This document shows positions 53,090-61,123 of a stretch of DNA of 64,000 nucleotides, in pieces. The position numbers and the translations under genes were made by a program. The notes under the pieces were generated by a model that was given only the letters and a program-made list of their open reading frames with translations, ran no database searches and was not told the DNA's origin. This stretch comes from Bradyrhizobium sp. 170 (GTDB taxonomy: Bacteria > Pseudomonadota > Alphaproteobacteria > Rhizobiales > Xanthobacteraceae): contig NZ_CP064703.1 in assembly GCF_023101085.1 (NCBI RefSeq), forward strand, positions 7,068,001 to 7,132,000, given 5' to 3'. Numbering within the stretch: the first letter of the stretch is position 1; each line of letters opens with the position of its first letter.

Positions 53090-54265
53090 TCACACTTCCT
53101 GTGACAGGAGGAATTCGAATCTGTTCAGTCGGAATATTCGTCGCAGGCCGGCGGAGGCGCCCGTAAACAGCAGTTTCTGCCCCCGGCCAGCCAATTGTTT
53201 CCGAACCATCAGGAACAGGCCGAAGAATCTGGCGTCGACGTACTGCGTATTCGAAACGTCGACGATCAACTGTTTGCCGCTGTCGAGCGCGTCGCGGAGT
53301 TGTTCGATCGCGCCGTCAACGTGTGTGGCCACGGCGGCCCCCGACAGAGAAATGGTCACGGAACCGTGGTCTTCGCACCTTGCGATCGACAGCCTGTTCA
53401 AGTTTCGCGTCCGCCATTCACTCAGCATCAGGGGCAGGACGCAAGTGACCAGCATCGCGAGCAGCGCCTTCCCGTCGCTCCAGTAACGCCGCCAAAGATA
53501 CGGCTCTTCCTTGATGCGCCACAGCCACTCGAAACCGGTGCTGCGGAGCATCGGCGGCGCCCGCCGGACGGTTCCGGCTTCGAAATTGATGGTGGCGCCG
53601 AACTGGGCGCGAACGGGCGGGCGCAGCCGCCAATGGTTATGCAGCAGCCAGGCCTGGGCCTTCTCCGCGCCGAAGAACACCGCAATTAAATCCGCGTTAC
53701 TGGCATTTATTTCATCGATTATTTTCGGCGAACTCATCTCTTCGATCGTGCCAAAACCTGGATTGAGCACGCCGGCGCATTCCAGCCCGCCCCTCTCGGC
53801 GTTTAGTCTGGCGCCGACGGCAGCCGCCAGCCCCTCGGCCCCGCCCAGCAGGAAAACCCGCAGCCGCCGGCCCGTGGCGTTGGCCGATTTGAGCCGGCCG
53901 AACAGGTCGCTGCCGGCGACTCTCTCATGGATTGGAATACGTAAGAGCTTGGCGATCCAGATCAGCGGCATGCCGTCCGCAAGACACAGGTCGCTCAGCA
54001 GCATGGACTCGCGGAAGGTGCCGTTGATCTGGCTCTTTACGAGAAAATTAACGTTGGGTGTCGAAATCAGAAATGGCGCGCCGGCATTCGTTGCGAGCTC
54101 CATCGAGCGCAGCAGCGAAGGAAAATGGAGCGCGTCCACGGGAATGCCGAGGAGGCCAAATATATTGCGGGAAAGGTCGTCCGGAGAGGCGCAGGCCGAT
54201 TGCGGATCCGCAGATCGATCGGCCAAGTCGGACGAGGCCGGCAGGGTGCGTAACGTATTTAACAT
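53090..54265 (-). CDS. WecG/TagA/CpsF glycosyltransferase fused to a STAS-like domain
   Basis: 391 residues from the ATG at 54265, with GGAGC upstream. Residues about 35-270 are a GT26 enzyme: GIPVDALHFPSLLRSM, LISTPNVNFLV, LCLADGMPLIWIAKLL, VFLLGGAEGLAAAVGARL and FEWLWRIKEEPYLWRRYW. These transfer N-acetylmannosamine-like sugars to lipid-linked intermediates. Residues about 297-391 look like a STAS (anti-sigma antagonist) domain: SVTISLSG, LIVDVSNTQYVDARFFGLFLMV, LLFTGASAGLRRIFRLNRFEFLL. The phosphorylated Ser of SpoIIAA (DSSG) is replaced (DARFFG). The STAS part may control or place the enzyme by protein contact. Confidence 0.85.
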   Translation of the reverse strand: MLNTLRTLPASSDLADRSADPQSACASPDDLSRNIFGLLGIPVDALHFPSLLRSMELATNAGAPFLISTPNVNFLVKSQINGTFRESMLLSDLCLADGMPLIWIAKLLRIPIHERVAGSDLFGRLKSANATGRRLRVFLLGGAEGLAAAVGARLNAERGGLECAGVLNPGFGTIEEMSSPKIIDEINASNADLIAVFFGAEKAQAWLLHNHWRLRPPVRAQFGATINFEAGTVRRAPPMLRSTGFEWLWRIKEEPYLWRRYWSDGKALLAMLVTCVLPLMLSEWRTRNLNRLSIARCEDHGSVTISLSGAAVATHVDGAIEQLRDALDSGKQLIVDVSNTQYVDARFFGLFLMVRKQLAGRGQKLLFTGASAGLRRIFRLNRFEFLLSQEV

Positions 54266-54571
54266 AAAAGCTCCACGAACTTCAAATCTTCGCCCGACGC
54301 ACCGCGGGTGGGCCATCATATAATTAACGAATCGCAAGCGATCTACTACGAAAATCTTGCTTAGTGAAATCGATTTAATATACGTGATTAATACTGCACC
54401 CTGAATGAAATGCCAATTCCAAGGAAATGGATGGGGCGGGCGTCCCCAGGAAATCGCGGGCCGTCGGCGATCGACGGCCGATGGAGATGGTTGCGCGCAT
54501 TGAGAACCGGCGCGCTTCCAACGCGGCGAGCCGTCCGCTATTTGGTTTAATTCCAGGACAGGTGCACACAG
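54266..54571. promoter_or_regulatory. Divergent promoter region, AT-rich
   Basis: The 54310-54410 part is clearly AT-rich and lies between divergent genes. It holds the small palindrome ATCGCAAGCGAT (near 54330). No gene was seen; promoters for both sides are expected here. Confidence 0.45.
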
Positions 54572-55090
54572 GTGGATCAGGCTACCAAAGAGATCAGCGC
54601 CGATGTTCCCGACTGGACGCGGGAACATCCGCGGCAGTTCTGGGACCCCGGCCGCAAGCTGCTGCTGACGGTCCGGCGCTACCAGTTCTGGCGGGCACGC
54701 GGCGGGCTTTTCGGCAGGCTGTGCTGCAAGTTCATCGCGCTGCGCCACCGCTTCTGGAGCGTGGTGACCGGAGCCGAGATACCGCTCACCTGCCAGATCG
54801 GCGGCGGGCTGCTGATCCCCCACCCGAACGGCATTGTCATTCATCCGGACGCCAAAATCGGGGTGAATTGCCTGATTTTCCACCAGGTCACACTTGGTAG
54901 CCGCGGCCGCGGCGGGGTTCCCGAAATTGCCGGCCACGTCGACATCGGGGCCGGCGCCAAGGTCCTCGGGCCGGTCAAGATCGGCGCACATGCTCGGATC
55001 GGGGCGAACGCCGTCGTGATTGCCGACGTCGAGCCATACGGGGTGGCGACGGGATATCCCGGAGGGATGGGCAAGAATCCGACCCCATAA
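54572..55090 (+). CDS. Serine O-acetyltransferase-like hexapeptide transferase
   Basis: 172 residues from a GTG at 54572. An N-terminal helical part (LLLTVRRYQFWRA) and a left-handed beta helix: IPLTCQIGGGLLIPHPNGIVIHPDAKIG, IFHQVTLGS, VDIGAGAKVLGPVKIGAHARIGANAVV. This is the CysE/SAT-like group used in polysaccharide clusters to acetylate sugars with acetyl-CoA. A similar gene lies 300 bases downstream. Confidence 0.88.
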   Translation: MDQATKEISADVPDWTREHPRQFWDPGRKLLLTVRRYQFWRARGGLFGRLCCKFIALRHRFWSVVTGAEIPLTCQIGGGLLIPHPNGIVIHPDAKIGVNCLIFHQVTLGSRGRGGVPEIAGHVDIGAGAKVLGPVKIGAHARIGANAVVIADVEPYGVATGYPGGMGKNPTP

Positions 55091-55382
55091 ACAGATGCCG
55101 ATCATGGGGCATTGGACGACGCACAAGTCCGATTATCACGACTGCGCATCGCATACTCGGCAGGATGATGCGGATTGCCCTTCTATCGAAGCTGAGCTTT
55201 CATCAAACACAACACCCGCCGGTCCGCGTTCATCACTAATCTTAACTAACCTCCCAATTCTTTCGCAGATACCGGCCATCAGATCGCTCAACACGACCAA
55301 AAACGGTTCCCGTTCAATTCGTCATGGTGGTACAGCATAATTGATTATTTGACCCCGCAAGCTGGTCGTCTGGACTGCATTG
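55091..55382. other. Intergenic stretch between the acetyltransferases
   Basis: About 290 bases without a recognised gene; composition is more AT-rich than the genes around. A promoter for the 55383 operon may lie near 55300-55370. Confidence 0.35.
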
Positions 55383-55910
55383 ATGTTTGACAATATTCGA
55401 GCCGATTTTAACGCCCACGGCCGCGACGCGGGAGCCCAGGGATTTTGGGCCATGGTGATCTATCGATTTGGTCGATGGCGGTACGGCGTGCGCCCGGCAT
55501 TGCTGCGCAAGCTGTGTTCGTTCATCTACAAGGTGCTCTACAAGATCATTCAGATCATTACCGGAATAGAGCTGCCCTGCGAGGCGATCGTGGGTCGCAA
55601 TTTCGTTATCGATCATTTTGGCGGCATTATTGTCAGTGGCTACGCGCGTTTCGGAGACAATTGCCGCATCCGGAACGGCGTGGTTGTCGGGCTACGACGT
55701 GTCGAGGAGCCCGCTGCTCCTGTTATCGGCAACAACGTCGACATTGGCGCAGGAGCCAAATTGCTGGGTCCGATCAGGATCGGCGACAATTCAATTATCG
55801 GAGCCAACGCTGTCGTGATCGAGGACGTTCCCGAAAACAGCATAGCTATCGGCGTGCCCGCTGTCGTAAAGCCGCGTCGCCAGCAATCGACGGAAGTTTT
55901 CAACTCGTGA
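55383..55910 (+). CDS. Second serine O-acetyltransferase-like hexapeptide transferase
   Basis: 175 residues. GFWAMVIYRFGRWRYGVRP at the start, then ELPCEAIVGRNFVIDHFGGIIVSGYARFG and VDIGAGAKLLGPIRIGDNSIIGANAVV, ending in VPAVVKPRR. It is a paralogue of the gene at 54572 by layout but with Asp-His in place of Pro-His at the active-site coil. It overlaps the next gene by GTGA, so it is in one operon with that GT2 enzyme. Confidence 0.88.
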   Translation: MFDNIRADFNAHGRDAGAQGFWAMVIYRFGRWRYGVRPALLRKLCSFIYKVLYKIIQIITGIELPCEAIVGRNFVIDHFGGIIVSGYARFGDNCRIRNGVVVGLRRVEEPAAPVIGNNVDIGAGAKLLGPIRIGDNSIIGANAVVIEDVPENSIAIGVPAVVKPRRQQSTEVFNS

Positions 55911-56896
55911 CGCCCGCTGGGTGGCCATATCGCTACGGCGTTGTCGCGATCGGTCGCAATGAAGGCGAGCGCCTCAAGCAATGCCTGATCTCCGCTCAAA
56001 ACGCCGATTTGATCGTTTACGTCGATTCTGGCTCGACCGACGACTCGGTCGATTGGGCCAGAAGCTACGGCGTCGAAGTCGTAGAGCTCGACATGAAGAC
56101 AGGCTTCACCGCCGCGCGGGCACGCAACGCTGGCTTTGTCCGCCTGATGGAGCTGCGGCCTGATCTGGAGTACGTGCAATTTGTAGACGGCGATTGCGAA
56201 CTGGCGAAGCACTGGCCCGATCGCTCCATAGCGTTTCTGGATGAACACCCAAAGGTTTGCGCCGTATTTGGCCGACGTCGCGAGCGTCATCCGAAACTTT
56301 CGTTCTACAATGAACTTTGTGACCGCGAATGGAACGTGCCGGTCGGAGAAGCCCGCTTCTTCGGCGGCGACGTAGTGATAAGGACCGCTGCCCTCACCAA
56401 TGTTGGAGGCTATCGCGACGAACTGATCGCGGGTGAGGAGCCCGAGCTCAGCGTTCGACTTCGCGCTGCCGGCTGGCTGATCTGGCGAATTGACGAGGAA
56501 ATGACCTTGCACGACGCCGCGATGACGCGATTCGAGCAATGGTGGCGTAGGCACGTACGCAGCGGATATGCTTTCGCGAACGGGGCCTATCTCCATGGGA
56601 CGCCCCCCGAACGGCTTTGGGTTTGGGAAAGTCGGCGTGCCATTTTGTGGGGCCTCATAATTCCCTTGATATGTATCTCCCTTACCATTGCCTTCGGATT
56701 ACCCGGCCTCTTGGCATTTCTGATTTTTCCGCTGCAGCTCGGACGCAGAGTCTTTCACATTCCGGGAACGTGGCCTGTTCGAGTTCAATTGGCTTTCTTT
56801 GACCTGCTATCACGTCTTCCCGAAAGCGTCGGCCAGCTCATGTTCATTCGCAACAGGCTTCTGCGATCTCCGTCTCGAATTATAGAATACAAGTGA
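55907..56896 (+). CDS. Glycosyltransferase family 2
   Basis: 329 residues from the GTG at 55907 (4-base overlap with the gene before). GT-A part: VVAIGRNEGERLKQCL, VYVDSGSTDDSVDWA, FTAARARNAGF, QFVDGDCEL (metal site) and GGYRDELIAGEEPELSVRL. C-terminal membrane helices (ILWGLIIPLICISLTIAFGLPGLLAFLIFPL) and a basic end IIEYK. Likely adds one sugar to the lipid-linked repeat. A remnant of a second copy of its end lies at 57887. Confidence 0.9.
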   Translation: MTPAGWPYRYGVVAIGRNEGERLKQCLISAQNADLIVYVDSGSTDDSVDWARSYGVEVVELDMKTGFTAARARNAGFVRLMELRPDLEYVQFVDGDCELAKHWPDRSIAFLDEHPKVCAVFGRRRERHPKLSFYNELCDREWNVPVGEARFFGGDVVIRTAALTNVGGYRDELIAGEEPELSVRLRAAGWLIWRIDEEMTLHDAAMTRFEQWWRRHVRSGYAFANGAYLHGTPPERLWVWESRRAILWGLIIPLICISLTIAFGLPGLLAFLIFPLQLGRRVFHIPGTWPVRVQLAFFDLLSRLPESVGQLMFIRNRLLRSPSRIIEYK

Positions 56897-56957
56897 AGCA
56901 TCGAGGTGAGATCGGATAAGCCAACAATGGATCTGCGCGAAACCGGGAGCAGCTCAC

Positions 56958-57704
56958 ATGAGGTACAATATGTATAAGGCCGCGTTGTTTGAATATTTTG
57001 ATCGAATCGAGATCATCCATTTGCCTGAACGAACTGATCGCTTGGCAGCACTGCGCTCCGAACTGGCGCGCGTCGGGCTGGACATCGACGACCCCAAGGT
57101 CCGAATTCCGAACGCTCCAAGACCCGAGACCACAAACGGCTTTCCATCTCGTGGAGTGTACGGCAATTTCCTCAGTCATCTTGATATCATTCGCAGGGCG
57201 GAAGCCGACCGATTGGAATCAGTCCTGATCCTGGAAGATGACGCAATTTTTAGAACTGCAATCGGCTCCCGAGGACCCGAGATCGCCGAGACCATCAGGA
57301 CGCTCGATTGGGACATCCTATTTCTTGGCCATTCGCTTCGTGATCCACCGTCCTCAGAAAATGGCTTTGTCACTTACACGGGGGGATTCTACTGGGCTCA
57401 CTGTTACGCCGTGAGAGCTAGAGTTATTCCCAACCTTGCGAGATATCTTGAATCAGTGATAGAGCGGCCAGCAGGACATCCGCTGGGCGGCAAGATGTAC
57501 ATAGACGGATCATTCACTCTGTTCCGACAGCAGAATCCGGATGTCAAATGCCTGATCTCGTCCCCGCGGCTGTCTATTCAGCGGGGGTCCGAAAGCTCGC
57601 TCGGCAAGGCTACTTGCTATGGGCGCCTGCCATTCATCTCGACCGCAAGACTAGTGCGCGATGAGCTGTGGCGTCATGGGTTAATAAGCGGCGGCCCCTC
57701 CTGA
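56958..57704 (+). CDS. Glycosyltransferase family 25
   Basis: 248 residues with GGGAG upstream. RIEIIHLPERTDRLAALRSEL, GVYGNFLSHLDIIRRA, LILEDDAIF (metal-binding acidic motif), WDILFLGHS, IERPAGHPLGGKMYIDGSF. This is the LPS-type GT25 family that transfers galactose or similar sugars. A second member lies at 58783 with similar SRPAGHPDGGS and LPPSSETG elements, so they are paralogues. Codon use is more AT-rich than in the left half of the window. Confidence 0.85.
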   Translation: MRYNMYKAALFEYFDRIEIIHLPERTDRLAALRSELARVGLDIDDPKVRIPNAPRPETTNGFPSRGVYGNFLSHLDIIRRAEADRLESVLILEDDAIFRTAIGSRGPEIAETIRTLDWDILFLGHSLRDPPSSENGFVTYTGGFYWAHCYAVRARVIPNLARYLESVIERPAGHPLGGKMYIDGSFTLFRQQNPDVKCLISSPRLSIQRGSESSLGKATCYGRLPFISTARLVRDELWRHGLISGGPS

Positions 57705-57886
57705 AGAGGGTATCAACGATGTCTCGTCTCGCAACGCGGCCCCCATCCGTGTATGCCCGCGCCGAACTGAGTTGGAAGCCGGCGTCAGATCGGCAGCGCA
57801 TGGCTGATGAAGAGATCGGCGTGGCGCAGGAGTTGTGGCTGGGAGGCGACGAGGTGAAGGACGCCAGATCATCTGTTGCCACCTAG
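57705..57886. other. Stretch of unknown origin between GT25 gene and GT2 remnant
   Basis: About 180 bases with open frames in several directions but none I can assign. It is more GC-rich than both sides, so it may be a piece left from an insertion or rearrangement. Confidence 0.3.
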
Positions 57887-58039
57887 AGTCTCCACCGCAA
57901 TCTTGCTGCATACCGAATGAATGCGTCTGCGCGCCTCGCTTCCTTTCAGCTTCTCGCTCGCTTCCCTGAAGGAATCGGCTTCGCGATGTTTTGGCGCGAC
58001 CGCCTAATGTGTCGTCGCCCTCAGATCATCGAACACAAG
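57887..58039 (+). pseudogene. C-terminal remnant of a GT2 glycosyltransferase
   Basis: The frame SARLASFQLLARFPEGIGFAM...MCRRPQIIEHK matches the end of the GT2 gene at 55907 (VQLAFFDLLSRLPESVGQLM...LLRSPSRIIEYK) over about 37 residues. A stop lies just before it, and nothing of the catalytic domain is left. It is therefore the 3' end of a lost paralogue. Confidence 0.7.
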
Positions 58040-58140
58040 CAGATTCCAAAAAAGCGGAATTATAATCGATTTTTGAGCGAATGGCCTAAAAGCCAGCAAG
58101 AATGTATGTTGTCAGGGCGCAGCCCACAGAATGTTGAGCT

Positions 58141-58773
58141 ATGTTCAGAAAATCATTATCGACGGCGAGGTTCTTGATCGATAGGTATCGACACGGATTC
58201 GATGTTCCAGATCAGCCGCAGTTCGATGCTGACGGCCGAGCCTATTTTCTCGATCGGCTTACGAAGGCATCATTCTATCTTGAGTATGGCAGCGGAGGCA
58301 GCACCGTCGTTGCTGCCAGCCTGAAAAAACCATTTGTCACCGTTGATAGTGACTGCGTCTACTTAGAGAGCGTCCGTAAAAAGATTGCCCAATACGATTT
58401 AAGCAATGGACACTTGCTCCATGCCAATATCGGTATCACGACCGCCTGGGGATTTCCTCTGCTAAAAACAGAAATCCCCGGGAGGCTAGTACGCTGGAAG
58501 AACTATGCCGAACTACCCTGGACCTACAATATTCGACCGGATCTCATCCTAATCGATGGCCGCTTCCGTGTGCACTGTGCGCTCTACTCCATTAGTCGTC
58601 TCGATGATTTTGAGATAATGTTCGACGATTATGCAGGTCGACCTCACTATCGTGAGGTTGAGAAGTTCGCAGAACTCGAAATGCGCGGGCGTCTCGCCAT
58701 CCTCAAACCCAAGCCCATCGACAGAAATGATCTACTGTCATCGATCAGACGTTTCTCGAGAGATTACCGCTAA
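58141..58773 (+). CDS. Methyltransferase-like protein of unknown substrate
   Basis: 210 residues. YLEYGSGGSTVVAASL resembles the SAM-binding glycine loop of class I methyltransferases. FVTVDSD would be the acidic second strand, and PDLILIDGRFRVHCALYS is a further conserved-looking block. No close family name can be given. Its place between two GT25 genes suggests that it modifies the sugar chain. Confidence 0.6.
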   Translation: MFRKSLSTARFLIDRYRHGFDVPDQPQFDADGRAYFLDRLTKASFYLEYGSGGSTVVAASLKKPFVTVDSDCVYLESVRKKIAQYDLSNGHLLHANIGITTAWGFPLLKTEIPGRLVRWKNYAELPWTYNIRPDLILIDGRFRVHCALYSISRLDDFEIMFDDYAGRPHYREVEKFAELEMRGRLAILKPKPIDRNDLLSSIRRFSRDYR

Positions 58774-58782
58774 GCGCATTGG

Positions 58783-59529
58783 ATGAATGGCTTCCAAGTG
58801 AAACAGATAATCGATTACTTCGATCACGCCTTCCTGATCAATCTTCCTGAGCGAGCTGATCGAAGGAGGAGAGCTGAGCAGGAATTCAAGAAACTCGGGT
58901 TCGAGATTGAAGCCGCGCCCCCGGGTCAAAATCCAAGATGTAAGATCAGTCTATTTCCAGCAATAAAGTTCGATGACGCGGGATCGTTCCCCTCAACTGG
59001 ATATAGAGGATCAGTAGCCAGTCACCATCGAGTCCTTGAGCTTGCGCGACAAACGCGCTTAAAGAACGTGCTTATCTTTGAGGACGACGTTCACTTCAAC
59101 GTTGTCAAGCCCTCGGTTGTGCAAACAATTGTCGATCAAATTCCAGCCGAATGGGACATCATCTATTTTGGGTATTTGACTCCGACACTGCCTCCCTCCT
59201 CAGAAACAGGATTGCTCCGCTATTCAACAGGAACAATCGGAGGACATTTCTATGCGGTCAATGGTTCATTTTTTGATGTGATCATAACTTATATGAAGGA
59301 ATGTCAATCGAGACCGGCCGGCCACCCCGATGGCGGATCTATGGGCCGTGATGGTACTTTCGGCCATTTGCTGCTGGTGCGACCGCAAACACGCGTCTTT
59401 ATCACATCTCCCAACTTGGCAAAGCAACACGGCACAAAGAGTGACATTTCTCCCAAGCTTTTGGATAAGACATTTCTGGCGCCTCTCTTAGAGTTCTTAC
59501 GAGTTGCAAGAAACAGGCTGCTGGACTGA
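58783..59529 (+). CDS. Glycosyltransferase family 25, second copy
   Basis: 248 residues. FDHAFLINLPERADRRRRAEQEFKKLGF, GSVASHHRVLELAR, VLIFEDDVHF, WDIIYFGYL, SRPAGHPDGGSMGRDGTF. Same layout and length as the gene at 56958. It begins 9 bases after the methyltransferase-like gene. It probably adds a different sugar. Confidence 0.85.
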   Translation: MNGFQVKQIIDYFDHAFLINLPERADRRRRAEQEFKKLGFEIEAAPPGQNPRCKISLFPAIKFDDAGSFPSTGYRGSVASHHRVLELARQTRLKNVLIFEDDVHFNVVKPSVVQTIVDQIPAEWDIIYFGYLTPTLPPSSETGLLRYSTGTIGGHFYAVNGSFFDVIITYMKECQSRPAGHPDGGSMGRDGTFGHLLLVRPQTRVFITSPNLAKQHGTKSDISPKLLDKTFLAPLLEFLRVARNRLLD

Positions 59530-59601
59530 AGACCTCCAGCTAAACAAGCATGTTGGAATCAAAGTTTCCCGTTCCACGTCGCACCCGTCAGGAACCGAGC
59601 A

Positions 59602-61056
59602 TTGGCTGAGGAAAACCTAACACTTATTGCGGCACTGGCTCTCCTGCTTTGGCCAATCGTGAGCCTTTGCCTGTTTGCATTTTGCAAATCTCGATCGGAA
59701 GCCCTGATCTTAACTTTTCTGACGGCCCAGCTGCTTCTTCCCAGCAACACGGGCATCAAGCTCCCGATGGTTCCGCAGCTTGATAAAGCCAGTATGGCAA
59801 GCTTCTGCGCTCTTGCAGGCATCTTATTTTTTTCCCGGGGCAAGTCGCCGAAACGATCAAGACAATTTGGTGTGGTGGAAGCATTGATCCTAGGCACCGT
59901 AGTATCGCCCATAATCACGAGCGAATTGAATAGCGACTATCTCATTATCGGTGGCCGTTTTCTGCCGGGCGTTGGCCTCTATGACGCCATTTCCGCAGCC
60001 GCGTCAGCACTGATAGCCCTCATTCCGTTCATGCTTGGGCGATCCTTCCTTCGAACTCAATCAGATACTGAAGCCGTCCTGCGGATCCTCACAGTGGCTT
60101 TCCTCTTCTATTCGATCCCACTGCTATTTGAGATCAGGTTCAGCCCGCAACTGCACCTCTGGGTTTATAAGTATTCGCCAATTGAATTTGTTCAAGCAAT
60201 GCGTGAAGGCGGATTCCGCCCTATGGTCTTCATAGGCCATGGATTGCTCGCCGCTTTTCTCCTGATGTCCAGTGCCTTAAGCGCGATGACGCTTTGGCGC
60301 AATCACATTCGCCTGCATCCCATTCCATCGGGATTGGCGGCTCTGTACTTGAGCATCCTTCTCGTACTTTGTAAGAGCCTGGGTGCGCTTGTTTATGGAA
60401 TTATCGGTGGCTTCTTGGTTCTAATGGCTAAGCCAAAGCTGATGTTTCGTGTCGCCGTGGTGCTGGTTACGATCTCGCTGGCTTATCCTGTATTGCGATC
60501 ACTCGACCTCGTCCCCACCACAACGATCCTCGACGTGGCGAAATCGATCGATAATGAACGAGCCGAATCGCTGGAGTTTCGGTTTACCAACGAAAACATG
60601 TTACTTGCACGTGCCTTCGAGCGACCCTTGTTTGGATGGGGACGCTATGGACGAAGCCGGGTGTACGACGAAAGTACCGGTAGGGACGTCAGCGTGACCG
60701 ATGGACGATGGGTCATCGTTATCGGCCAGTTTGGACTGGTAGGATTCTTGCTGGAGTTCGGACTGCTAGCGATTTGCGTCTATCGAGCTGCGTCTGCCTT
60801 TCGATTTGCCTCGTCGCCGAGCGATCAGCGTGCGATGGGCACACTTGCGCTGCTCGTGGCGATAAACATGTTTGACTTAATCCCGAATTCTGCGCTGATC
60901 CCTTGGACGTGGTTGCTAGGCGGCGCATTGTTAGGTCGAGCCGAAGCTCTTCTCGCCAGGCGATCAATTGGATCAACGCCTACTCTAGGATATCGCTCGG
61001 ATGTATCGACCAGCACGAACACTCTGGTGAATCCAACCAAACTAACCGCGACCTGA
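59602..61056 (+). CDS. Wzy-like O-antigen/exopolysaccharide polymerase
   Basis: 484 residues from a TTG at 59602 with GGA upstream. About twelve membrane helices with a large loop after GFRPMVFIGHGLLAAFLL, and a second loop with the ENMLLARAFERPLFGWGRYG stretch that is typical of Wzy/WaaL ligase-type proteins. Such proteins join lipid-linked repeats at the periplasmic face. With the flippase next to it, it points to Wzx/Wzy-dependent assembly. Confidence 0.82.
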   Translation: MAEENLTLIAALALLLWPIVSLCLFAFCKSRSEALILTFLTAQLLLPSNTGIKLPMVPQLDKASMASFCALAGILFFSRGKSPKRSRQFGVVEALILGTVVSPIITSELNSDYLIIGGRFLPGVGLYDAISAAASALIALIPFMLGRSFLRTQSDTEAVLRILTVAFLFYSIPLLFEIRFSPQLHLWVYKYSPIEFVQAMREGGFRPMVFIGHGLLAAFLLMSSALSAMTLWRNHIRLHPIPSGLAALYLSILLVLCKSLGALVYGIIGGFLVLMAKPKLMFRVAVVLVTISLAYPVLRSLDLVPTTTILDVAKSIDNERAESLEFRFTNENMLLARAFERPLFGWGRYGRSRVYDESTGRDVSVTDGRWVIVIGQFGLVGFLLEFGLLAICVYRAASAFRFASSPSDQRAMGTLALLVAINMFDLIPNSALIPWTWLLGGALLGRAEALLARRSIGSTPTLGYRSDVSTSTNTLVNPTKLTAT

Positions 61057-61123
61057 TGAGCATGGACTTTAGCCTCCATTGCCCACAACCGCCTTACGAT
61101 GGCCTGCAATAGTGATTGGAACA

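Noticed and set aside
54266..55126. N-terminal extension of the WecG-STAS frame to 678 residues
   Set aside because: The extension is antisense to the acetyltransferase gene at 54572, and a good ribosome site and family-like start exist at 54265.
55445..55906. N-terminal extension of the GT2 gene
   Set aside because: It lies in a shifted frame of the acetyltransferase gene; the GT2 domain begins only after the GTG at 55907.
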